DNA of 64,000 nt from contig CM018033.1 of the NCBI GenBank assembly GCA_008638375.1, positions 15,231,763 to 15,295,762 of the forward strand. Reading direction: 5' to 3'. The translations under genes and the position numbers were made by a program. Source of the stretch: Nyssa sinensis. Lineage: Eukaryota > Streptophyta > Magnoliopsida > Cornales > Nyssaceae. Shown here piece after piece: positions 12,601 through 19,411 of the stretch (position 1 is the stretch's first letter; each line of letters begins with the position of its first letter). Under the pieces are notes generated by a model, which saw only the letters and a program-made list of their open reading frames with translations, made no database searches and had not been told where the DNA came from.

Positions 12601-13012
12601 GTGCATCTAGTAACCGCTGGACTTCATCATTAATGATCTTATGTCTCTCGGGAGCAAATGTTCGTCTCTTTTGCCGTACAGGGTGGTACTCAGGATTTGT
12701 TGTTAGTTTATGGCAAATACATGAGGGGTCGATACCTTCCATGTCCTTAGTTTCCCATGCAAAGGTTGATAACTGAGTTTTCAGAAACTCAATTATCACT
12801 TCTTGTTCTGGTGGAGATAAGTCAGCGCCCACCTGTAAATAACGTCCTTCTTCCTCATGCCCTACCGAGATCTTCAGTGGATCTTGGACCGGAGCAGCCA
12901 TGCTATCTACGCCACGCGGACTTAAAGGCGCATCAATCTCGGTGGGACAATGCGTATCTTCACCTCGGTCAGACAGGTCGAGAATCATTTGCCTCCGAGA
13001 TGTCTGTAATTG
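9671..13012 (-). CDS. pol: Pol of element 1: reverse transcriptase, two RNase H domains, integrase
   Basis: 1113 in-frame codons after the TAG at 13013-13015; the first ATG is 12988, giving 1105 residues. Numbered from that ATG: RT core with VDYTDLNKACPKD (159-171), FMDAYSGYN (192-200) and active-site YIDD (256-259). A Ty3-type RNase H region follows (about 398-520), in which the usual first Asp is replaced (LYLAVSENAVSS). A second, archaeal/plant-type RNase H follows (about 535-665) with D541, the NNEAEYEAL Glu, D603 and D653. Integrase has H758/H765/C796/C799 and D828, D888, E924. The double RNase H is a hallmark of the Tat lineage. No internal stop or shift. It is probably made only as a readthrough extension of Gag-Pro. 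It differs from the element 2 copy at about 11 residues. Confidence 0.95.
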   Translation of the reverse strand, partial: QLQTSRRQMILDLSDRGEDTHCPTEIDAPLSPRGVDSMAAPVQDPLKISVGHEEEGRYLQVGADLSPPEQEVIIEFLKTQLSTFAWETKDMEGIDPSCICHKLTTNPEYHPVRQKRRTFAPERHKIINDEVQRLLDAQLIREVFYPEWLANTVLVKKKNGKWRVCVDYTDLNKACPKDSFPIPRIDQLVDATAGYELMSFMDAYSGYNQIQMYPPDQEKTSFISERGLYCYKVMPFGLKNAGATYQRLVNKMFASLIGDTMEVYIDDMLVKSQQKKDHVEHLKKTFDILNKHKMKLNPSKCIFGVSRGKFLGFLVSQRGIEADPSQIKALAELEPPRSRKEIQTLNGRIAALNRFISRSTDRCLPFFKALRGNKTLEWTSECDKAFVELKKYMASPELLSTPIKGEKLLLYLAVSENAVSSALLREDQGIQKPIFYVSKALLGSEKRYPEIEKLAFALVISARKLRPYFQSHSIIVPTLYPLKAVLHKPEISGRLVKWSIELGEFDITYTPRTAIKAQALADFIAEFTPALKQKLDANPTMATWHLYVDGSSTDKGSGVGLILRSPDGISTEKAVTLGFRASNNEAEYEALILGMQLAREHEAHNLEAFSDSQLVVGQVLGEFAVKDDRMIKYAEMVSFLQKSFATFRIHKIERRQNTRADVLANMASHLDTKGDSELIISSQDHPSIDKVQKIHILEQCHDWRAPIFRYLKEGKLPEDRNQARKLRIRAARYLILNEQLYRRSYTQPLLRCLSPEESGYVLAEIHGGICGNHNGGRTISHRALTHGYYWPGMLIQAREYVKRCDKCQRFASYQHLPQQELVPIVSPWPFAQWGMDIVGPLPKAPQNRKYLLIAIDYFSKWAEAEPLTHITEVDVKNFTWRNIVCRFGVPRTIISDNGTQFTGKVFRKFCDDLHISHHFSSPGHPQANGQAEVTNRTILSGIKKRLERAKGKWTEELPGVLWAYRTTRSSATQETPFSLTYGSEAVIPVEIGMPTWRTEAFNQEANPLQLIENLDLLEGKREQASIRMEECQRRMAKSFNKKVKGKNFDLGDLVLRRIFPNTKEPTMGKLSPNWEGPYRIVKINRPTTYWLEDMEGKLIPRPWNIEHLRQYYQ

Positions 13013-13015
13013 CTA
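13007..13015 (-). promoter_or_regulatory. Probable stop-codon readthrough site between protease and RT, element 1
   Basis: The minus strand reads CAA-TAG-CAA-TTA-CAG-A in frame with protease upstream and RT downstream. UAG-CAR-YYA is the established tobamovirus-type leaky stop. The same UAG-CAA-UUA is at the same point in elements 2, 3 and 4. It would set the ratio of Gag-Pro to Gag-Pro-Pol. Confidence 0.7.
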
Positions 13016-13822
13016 TTGCTGTTTGTCACCTTTGAGTGCAACAACATGGCATTCCCGAGATGATGATTGGGAACCTCGAATAGTGCAGATTTGATCGTTC
13101 TGTACATATTTGAGACACTGGTGAAGGGTAGACGTGACAGCTCCTATTTGATGTAACCATGGTCTTCCCATGATCACGTTGTAGGGAGATCGGCAATCCA
13201 CAATCACATATTCAGATAAGACTCTTTTTTGTTCGTCGCCGACCCCAATAGTTGTTGGGAAGTCAATACCGCCCATAGGAGAACTTAAATGTCCATCGAA
13301 ACCAGCCATTACTGCCGAGGTGTCTTTGAGGTCAGACACGTTCAACTTCATCTTTTGGAAAGGCTCAAAAAATAAGATATTAGTGGAACTGCCAGTGTCC
13401 ACCAATACTCTAGAGATGTCAAAGTTGGCGACACGAAGAGTAATGACCAACGCATCGGTATGTGGGTGATGTATGCCAACTAGATCCAGTTCGGAGAATT
13501 GGATTTGTGGTAAGGGTTTCAGCTTTTTCTCCAGAGTCATGATTTGAACCGGAATGGGTGCCATTTTTGCTTCTCGCGCATAACGCTTCCTCGCCCGATT
13601 TGAAGTGCCAGAGAGAGAATTAGTGGCATGGAGAACGAGGATAACATGAGCATTGGCTTGTGATGGCTGATTCGTCCCAAGAGTGGACCCCTGATCTTGT
13701 CTTGGTGGCTGAGACTTAGGCTCCTGCCGAGGTTGTTGGGGTTTCTGAATCTGATTATTTGGTCCAGATTCCCGTTGAACAAATTCTTTCAATCGTCCCC
13801 TTCGAATTAGCTGCTCGATCTC
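13013..13822 (-). CDS. pro: Aspartic protease region of element 1 Gag-Pro
   Basis: In frame with gag upstream and pol downstream. The catalytic motif is VDTGSST, about 140 residues after the gag-end TAG, followed by hydrophobic strands and a MGRPWL motif near the end, as in retropepsin-like proteases of Ty3 elements. The first 90 residues are Gln/Pro-rich linker. It starts directly after TAG (13823-13825) and has no ATG of its own near the start, so it must be made as part of Gag-Pro. Element 2 differs at about three residues. The protease would cut the polyprotein inside virus-like particles. Confidence 0.85.
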   Translation of the reverse strand, partial: EIEQLIRRGRLKEFVQRESGPNNQIQKPQQPRQEPKSQPPRQDQGSTLGTNQPSQANAHVILVLHATNSLSGTSNRARKRYAREAKMAPIPVQIMTLEKKLKPLPQIQFSELDLVGIHHPHTDALVITLRVANFDISRVLVDTGSSTNILFFEPFQKMKLNVSDLKDTSAVMAGFDGHLSSPMGGIDFPTTIGVGDEQKRVLSEYVIVDCRSPYNVIMGRPWLHQIGAVTSTLHQCLKYVQNDQICTIRGSQSSSRECHVVALKGDKQQ

Positions 13823-15364
13823 CTATTGAAGATGTCGGCATGTTTCCGTAGTATGTCCGTGATCTCGGTGAAATTCACAATACTTACTACGATCACGGTG
13901 GTCCGGATCAGCATATAATAGATCTGGACGCTTAAAATTTTCATGTGTCTTGACCTGACTATAGATTTCGGATATGGAAGCAGTCAAGGGAGGCAATGGC
14001 ACATTCAGAGGTGCATACGATCTGAAACGTCCCGATGTTGTCTGATTTTGACCTCGGGATGTTTTCGTCTCAGGACTTCTCTGCCGTTTGCTTGTATTGC
14101 CAGTATTTTGCGTTTGTGACTTCCCCTCATTTTGTATCTGTTCTTTGGCAAGGCGAAGGGATGTTCTGGTGTCTTCCAAGTTGATGTGTTTTCTTGCCCT
14201 CTCCATTAATGACGCCATATCGACTGGAGGATTTTTTGTCAGGAAATCATGAAAACGTCCTGGCCAGAGTCCAGCATGTAAGGCGGCCACTAAGAAGGCT
14301 GCACCACAATCAGTGATCTCGGTCAGCTCGGCATTAAAGCGAGCGATATAATCCCTGAGGGATTCTCCCTTTCGTTGTTTTATAGACAAGAGAAATTTCG
14401 GTCCCTTTCTGAGCCGTCTGCTGGTTAGAAAGCGATCAAGGAAGCGCCTGCTGAGCTCGTAAAAATTGGGGACTGAATTTGGGGGGAGATTATGGAACCA
14501 TCGAAGGGCTGCCCCTTTGAGACTTGTCACAAAGGTGCGGCATAGAAACGCGTCAGTGGCGCCATGAAGGGCCATGGTATGCTGGTAATTCGAAAGATGA
14601 TCACCAGGATCATCCAATCCTTCATACGGGGTGAATTTTGGGACAATGAACTTACGAGGACGCTCCTCGGCCAATATAGCTGGGGTAAATGGAGTCGTAA
14701 ATCTTCCGAGAAGCTTTGCTATTTCGTCCTGTTGAGGAGGTGGAAGTCCTTCTCGAGCAGGAACCGCTTGTCCAATGGAGTCTGCCACTTCATCTGATCG
14801 TAGTGGTACTCTGGATGGGGCAGAGTGCTGAAATCCTGGTATACCACCCTCAAGCCCAGTAGGTTGAGGATTGTTCTGACTGGGGATTGCATGCTCGGGC
14901 TGTCTTTGATTGGACGCAGGTGCCGGTTGAAATGGTGGTCCGGATTGCACCAAATTAGCACCAGAATTCGCAGGGCTAACAACATGGTCCCTGCTATAAA
15001 GAACGTTGTTAGGTTGTATGTTGGGTACACCCCCTGGAACGTCATATCGAACTGGGGTCACACCCTGGGGAGAAAAGGGGCTAGTGCTAGGACCACCCTC
15101 CTCATATTGCCTCCGTTGCGGAGGATACACTAATGGATATCCGCTTTCAGGCACTCCAGAGTGAGGGAGAACCGATGGATTTTGTGTCAAAGAAGCCAAG
15201 ACTTGAGATATGGCAAAGAGCTGAGCCTGCGTTTGATCGGCTTGTTTCTGCATCTGAGCTCGAATTTGATCCAGCTGTTGCTGCACAGGATCAGAAGTTG
15301 CAACTTCTTCATCCTGAGCGAGCGGTTGAGTGGATAGTGGTGCAGAGCGACGGTTGGAAGCCAT
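13823..15364 (-). CDS. gag: Gag of element 1
   Basis: 513 codons from the ATG at 15364 (MASNRRSAPLS); an in-frame TTG lies just upstream but the ATG fits better. The N-terminal 200 residues are Gln/Pro-rich. A retrotransposon gag domain spans about 250-355 (YQHTMALHG, ALRWFHNLPPNS, LRDYIARFNAELTEI). Near the C-terminus is a Cys/His cluster, CEFHRDHGHTTETC, probably nucleic-acid binding. It ends at TAG 13823-13825, a codon that is CAG (Gln) in element 2, so gag and protease were probably one frame in the ancestor. Role: particle coat protein. Confidence 0.9.
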   Translation of the reverse strand: MASNRRSAPLSTQPLAQDEEVATSDPVQQQLDQIRAQMQKQADQTQAQLFAISQVLASLTQNPSVLPHSGVPESGYPLVYPPQRRQYEEGGPSTSPFSPQGVTPVRYDVPGGVPNIQPNNVLYSRDHVVSPANSGANLVQSGPPFQPAPASNQRQPEHAIPSQNNPQPTGLEGGIPGFQHSAPSRVPLRSDEVADSIGQAVPAREGLPPPQQDEIAKLLGRFTTPFTPAILAEERPRKFIVPKFTPYEGLDDPGDHLSNYQHTMALHGATDAFLCRTFVTSLKGAALRWFHNLPPNSVPNFYELSRRFLDRFLTSRRLRKGPKFLLSIKQRKGESLRDYIARFNAELTEITDCGAAFLVAALHAGLWPGRFHDFLTKNPPVDMASLMERARKHINLEDTRTSLRLAKEQIQNEGKSQTQNTGNTSKRQRSPETKTSRGQNQTTSGRFRSYAPLNVPLPPLTASISEIYSQVKTHENFKRPDLLYADPDHRDRSKYCEFHRDHGHTTETCRHLQ

Positions 15365-15416
15365 GACTACCAAACACTTTAAATGAAGAAAAGAAGATAG
15401 AGAAGAACGTTAAACG

Positions 15417-15435
15417 TTCCCACAGACGGCGCCAA
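15417..15435 (-). other. Primer binding site of element 1
   Basis: The minus strand reads TTGGCGCCGTCTGTGGGAA two bases after the 5' LTR end. Element 2 has the same site (16981-16999) and element 4 a one-base variant. The TGGCGCCG type is common in Tat/Athila elements; I could not fix which tRNA primes it. Confidence 0.8.
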
Positions 15436-15511
15436 GCTGATGCAGCTATTTTTGGCTCGTCAAGGATACAACCATCGCTGCTAATGAACCTGCAAAGAAA
15501 TAAGATGAAAG

Positions 15512-15533
15512 CCACCGGGAATGGCTCCGGTGG
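15512..15533 (-). other. Conserved LTR hairpin, element 1
   Basis: CCACCGG and CCGGTGG pair over seven bases around an 8 nt loop, inside a conserved block (CATCGGAGCGG-CTACC on the minus strand). The same block and hairpin are in the LTRs of element 2 (16884-16905), element 3 (41002-41022) and element 4 (56788-56808), where most other LTR sequence is not shared. It lies about 100 nt downstream of the expected transcript start. Confidence 0.65.
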
Positions 15534-15647
15534 GTAGCCGCTCCGATGGTTCAATGAGATCAAGTAAAAATAAATTGCCTGATCAAATGATATCTTCTTC
15601 TTGCTTATTTTTTAAACTTGGATCCCTTACACACTCCTCTACTAGGG

Positions 15648-15655
15648 TATTTATA
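15648..15655 (-). promoter_or_regulatory. TATA box of element 1 5' LTR
   Basis: TATAAATA followed by CCCTAG on the minus strand, the best promoter match in the LTR. It drives gag-pol towards lower coordinates, away from element 2. Confidence 0.6.
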
Positions 15656-16027
15656 GGTTAAGTGGTTTTTGCTAAGCGGTGGATTAGCTGATATTTTTAT
15701 ATCACTGTTCAGTGTTGATTTGACAGTGATGTAAAGCTAAGATTTTATTTCGTCTTTTTGGTCATAATCAAATCCCACCGCTTGTCAGGTGGTACAGCAC
15801 TCATCATGACAATATACGTCATAATAAGAGTTATAAATGGTTGTCCTATTATGACATCGGTATCTCAAGATATTTTAGTGACCTCGGTAGCCTCAGTAAA
15901 CAACCTTAGTTATTGTTTTGAATATAGTGGGGTGTGATAACCTTTTTATATTTATTTGAAACAATGTCACAAAGGCTAAACTGGACACGTGGCAAGTCCT
16001 GACTGGGAGTATCTTTTTGGTGTATCA

Positions 16028-16434
16028 ATATATATATATAAGCATACAAGTAAAAAGTAGAAACAAAGAAAAGAAAAAGTAGAAGGTGTATGGTGTGTGT
16101 GGCGTGTACTGCTTGTGTGTAGTGTATGAAATATTTATATAATGTGTACATATTATATGATGTCTCAAGTGAGACAAGCAACAAGAAAGAAAAGAAAAAG
16201 AAAACAAAATAAAAGGAAGGAATTAAAAAGTCAAAAAAAGGGGCTCAAGTTGCAACTAAAGCAGCCGAAAAGAGAGATTGGATCAGAAAGTGGCATGTAG
16301 TATGAGAAAGGAAAAAGAATTAGGGGCGGTGCAGCAAGCGGTGAGCAGTATATATTATATATAAGTGTGTATTATATGGCTGGGAGAGAAGCAGCAAGGC
16401 TGCCGACAGTGAAGGATGATATATATATATATAT
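16028..16434 (+). mobile_element. LTR B, second piece: spacer between elements 1 and 2
   Basis: 407 bp of AT-rich, purine-rich sequence bounded by TA tracts. It starts with the ATATA duplication of element 1 and ends with the TATAT duplication of element 2 (16430-16434; partner 25776-25780). The TGTGTG and GGGGCGGTGCAGCA patches resemble the next LTR B piece. No gene. Confidence 0.6.
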
Positions 16435-16978
16435 TGATACGTCACCAAACGTCTGATTAATGAAACTTGAACATGTGCAGTAAAGATAATTTGATTAAGA
16501 ACTTAGATTGAAAAGCATATACCGAGGTGTACATCGGTATACCGATCTCGGAACGATGGGCTAAATAAAAGACGAAAAAGAATGACGAAAGTCTCATCAT
16601 TACAGTGATACAGCCTGACAGGCGGTGAGCCCTAACCCTGCCAAAAATAGGTACAGGTTTGACAATCAATTCTACAGGTACACGTGTAAAGGGAGTCATA
16701 CAACTTTAAATGCTAAGGTGGACAGGACATCCACCGCTTGTCAGAAAAACCCACCGCCTCTCCATGCTATAACTTCCATGAAGAAGGTATGAAATGGTGA
16801 TCCGCATTTGAAATATTGAGTGATTAAAGAGCAAAACTTTTGATCACAAAGAAAGAATACTAATTTAACCATCGGAGAGGTTACCACCGGAACCTTTCCC
16901 GGTGGCTTTTTACTAATCATCTCTTTTCAGGTTCACAGTGACGGATTATTCCATGACGAGCCCAAATTAGCTGCATCA
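16435..16978 (+). repeat. 5' LTR of element 2
   Basis: 544 bp, TGATACGTC...GCTGCATCA. Only the R/U5-like last 120 bp (ACCATCGGAG block, hairpin at 16884-16905, GACGAGCC...TGCATCA) resembles the element 1 LTR; the rest is unrelated. Its last 179 bp match 25597-25775 without a difference that I can see. Confidence 0.9.
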
Positions 16979-16980
16979 GC

Positions 16981-16999
16981 TTGGCGCCGTCTGTGGGAA
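16981..16999 (+). other. Primer binding site of element 2
   Basis: TTGGCGCCGTCTGTGGGAA two bases after the LTR, identical to element 1. The near-identical arm of the palindrome begins about here. Confidence 0.8.
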
Positions 17000-17052
17000 G
17001 CGTTTAGCGTTCTTCTCTATCTTCTTTTCTTCATTTAAAGTGTTTGGTAGTC

Positions 17053-18607
17053 ATGGCTTCCAACCGTCGCTCTGCACCACTATCCGCTCAACCGCTCGCT
17101 CAGGATGAAGAAGTTGCAACTTCTGATCCTGTGCAGCAACAGCTGGATCAAATTTGAGTTCAGATGCAGAAACAAGCTGATCAAACGCAGGCTCAGCTCT
17201 TTGCCATATCTCAAGTCTTGGCTTCTTTGACACAAAATCCATCGGTTCTCCCTCACTCTGGAGTGCTTGAAAGCGGATATCCATTAGTGTATCCTCCGCA
17301 ACGGAGGCAATATGAGGAGGGTGGCCCTAGCGCTCGTCCCTTCTCTCCCCAGGGTGTAACTCCAGTTCGATATGACGTTCCAGAGGGTGTACCCAACATG
17401 CAACCTAACAACGTTAATTATAGCAGGGGCCATGTTGTTAGCCCTGCGAATTCTGGTGCTAACTTGGTGCAATCCGGACCACCATTTCAACCGGCACCTG
17501 CGTCCAATCAAAGACAGCCCGAGCATGCAATCCCCAGCCCGAACAATCCTCAACCTACTGGGCTTGAGGGTGGTATACCAGGATTTCAGCACTCTGCCCC
17601 ATCCAGAGTACCGCTACGATCAGAAGAAGTGGCAGACTCCATTGGACAAGCAGTTCCTGCTCGAGAAGGACTTCCACCTCCTCAACAGGACGAAATAGCA
17701 AAGCTTCTCGGAAGATTTACGACTCCGTTTACCCCAGCTATATTGGCCGAGGAGCGTCCTCGTAAGTTCATTGTCCCAAAATTCACCCTGTATGAAGGAT
17801 TGGATGATCCTGGCGATCATCTTTCAAATTACCAGCATACCATGGCCATTCATGGCGCCACTGACGCATTTCTATGTCGCACCTTTGTGACGAGTCTCAA
17901 AGGGGCAGCCCTTCGATGGTTCCATAATCTCCCCCCCAAATTCAGTCCCCAGCTTCTACGAGCTCAGCAGGCGTTTCCTTGATCGCTTTCTAACCAGCAG
18001 GCGGCTCAGAAAGGGACCAGAATTTCTCTTGTCCATAAAACAACGAAAGGGAGAATCCCTCAGGGATTATATCGCTCGCTTTAATGCCGAACTGACCGAG
18101 ATCACTGATTGTGGCGCAGCCTTCTTGGTGGCCGCTTTACATGCTGGACTCTGGCCAGGACGTTTTCATGATTCCCTGACAAAAAATCCTCCTACCGATA
18201 TGGCATCATTAATGGAGAGGGCGAGAAAACACATAAACTTGGAAGACACCAGAACATCCCTTCGTCTTGCCAAAGAACAAGTACAACATGAGGGAAAATC
18301 ACAAACGCAGAATGCTGGCAATACCAGCAAGCGGCAGAGAAGTCCTGAGACGAAAACATCCCGAGGTCAAAATCAGACAACCTCGGGACGTTTCAGATCA
18401 TACGCACCTCTGAATGTGCCATTGCCTCCCTTGACTGCTTCCATATCCGAAATCTATAGTCAGGTCAAGACACATGAAAATTTTAAGCGTCCAGATCCAT
18501 TATATGCTGATCCGGACCACCGTGATCGTAGTAAGTATTGTGAATTTCACCGAGATCACGGACATACTACGGAAACATGCCGACATCTTCAACAGGAGAT
18601 CGAGTAG
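17053..18607 (+). pseudogene. gag: Broken gag of element 2
   Basis: Starts at ATG 17053 as in element 1. Three lesions are visible: TGA at codon 35 (17155-17157), where element 1 has CGA; an extra C in the C-run 17931-17937 (seven versus six in element 1), which shifts the frame; and TAG at 18605-18607 in place of CAG. The gag domain and the Cys/His cluster are otherwise conserved with element 1. The element cannot make full Gag by itself. Confidence 0.88.
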
Positions 18608-19405
18608 CTAATTCGAAGGGGACGATTGAAAGAATTTGTTCAACGGGAATCTGGACCAAATAATCAGATTCAGAAACCCCAACAACCTCGGCAGGAGCCT
18701 AAGTCTCAGCCACCAAGACAAGATCAGGGGTCCACTCTTGGGACGAATCAGCCATCACAAGCCAATGCTCATGTTATCCTCGTTCTCCATGCCACTAATT
18801 CTCTCTCTGGCACTTCAAATCGGGCGAGGAAGCGTTATGCGCGAGAAGCAAAAATGGCACCCATTCCGGTTCAAATCATGACTCTGGAGAAAAAGCTGAA
18901 ACCCTTACCACAAATCCAATTCTCCGAACTGGATCTAGTTGGCATACATCACCCACATACCGATGCGTTGGTCATTACTCTTCGTATCGCCAACTTCGAC
19001 ATCTCTAGAGTATTAGTGGACACCGGCAGTTCCACTAATATCTTATTTTTTGAGCCTTTCCAAAAGATGAAGTTGAACGTGTCTGACCTCAAAGACACCT
19101 CGGCAGTAATGGCTGGTTTCGATAGACATTTAAGTTCTCCTATGGGCGGTATTGACTTCCCAACAACTATTGGGGTTGGCGACGAACAAAAAACAGTCTT
19201 ATCTGAATATGTGATTGTGGATTGCCGATCTCCCTACAACGTGATCATGGGAAGACCATGGTTACATCAAATAGGAGCTGTCACGTCTACCCTTCACCAG
19301 TGTCTCAAATATGTACAGAACGATCAAATCTGCACTATTCGAGGTTCCCAATCATCATCTCGGGAATGCCATGTTGTTGCACTCAAAGGTGACAAACAGC
19401 AATAG
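18608..19405 (+). CDS. pro: Protease region of element 2
   Basis: Open from the gag-end TAG to TAG 19403-19405, with VDTGSST and the same linker as element 1; about three residue differences. It follows a broken gag, so it is probably not expressed. The stop is the conserved UAG-CAA-UUA (CAATTA at 19406-19411), in frame with pol. Confidence 0.8.
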   Translation, partial: LIRRGRLKEFVQRESGPNNQIQKPQQPRQEPKSQPPRQDQGSTLGTNQPSQANAHVILVLHATNSLSGTSNRARKRYAREAKMAPIPVQIMTLEKKLKPLPQIQFSELDLVGIHHPHTDALVITLRIANFDISRVLVDTGSSTNILFFEPFQKMKLNVSDLKDTSAVMAGFDRHLSSPMGGIDFPTTIGVGDEQKTVLSEYVIVDCRSPYNVIMGRPWLHQIGAVTSTLHQCLKYVQNDQICTIRGSQSSSRECHVVALKGDKQQ

Positions 19406-19411
19406 CAATTA
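19403..19411 (+). promoter_or_regulatory. Probable readthrough site, element 2
   Basis: CAA-TAG-CAA-TTA-CAG, identical to element 1 and in frame on both sides. Confidence 0.65.

Larger units (their letters stand above)
5891..16027 (-). mobile_element. Element 1: near-intact Tat/Retand-like Ty3 retrotransposon
   Basis: A complete element on the minus strand: two 590 bp LTRs (15438-16027 is 5', 5891-6480 is 3'), primer site, gag-protease-pol, tandem repeats, an opposite-strand spliced gene and a polypurine tract. LTR ends are TGATAC...GCATCA on the minus strand. The 5 bp duplication ATATA flanks it (5886-5890, 16028-16032), although it lies in TA-rich DNA. The LTRs differ at one site that I could find (A in 5891-6480, G in 15438-16027, inside TAGCCTCARTAAAC), so insertion was recent. 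A TAG between gag and protease and a frameshift in the antisense gene are its only visible lesions. Confidence 0.93.
15438..16027 (-). repeat. 5' LTR of element 1
   Basis: 590 bp pair of 5891-6480. It contains the minus-strand TATA box (15648-15655) and the leader hairpin (15512-15533), which is conserved in all four elements. Its sequence upstream of the TATA box is unrelated to the element 2 LTR, although the internal regions are nearly identical. Confidence 0.95.

Noticed and set aside
13823..13825. Programmed readthrough at the gag/protease TAG
   Set aside because: The context CAA-TAG-GAG is not a known leaky one, and the codon is sense in the other elements; a deamination mutation is simpler.
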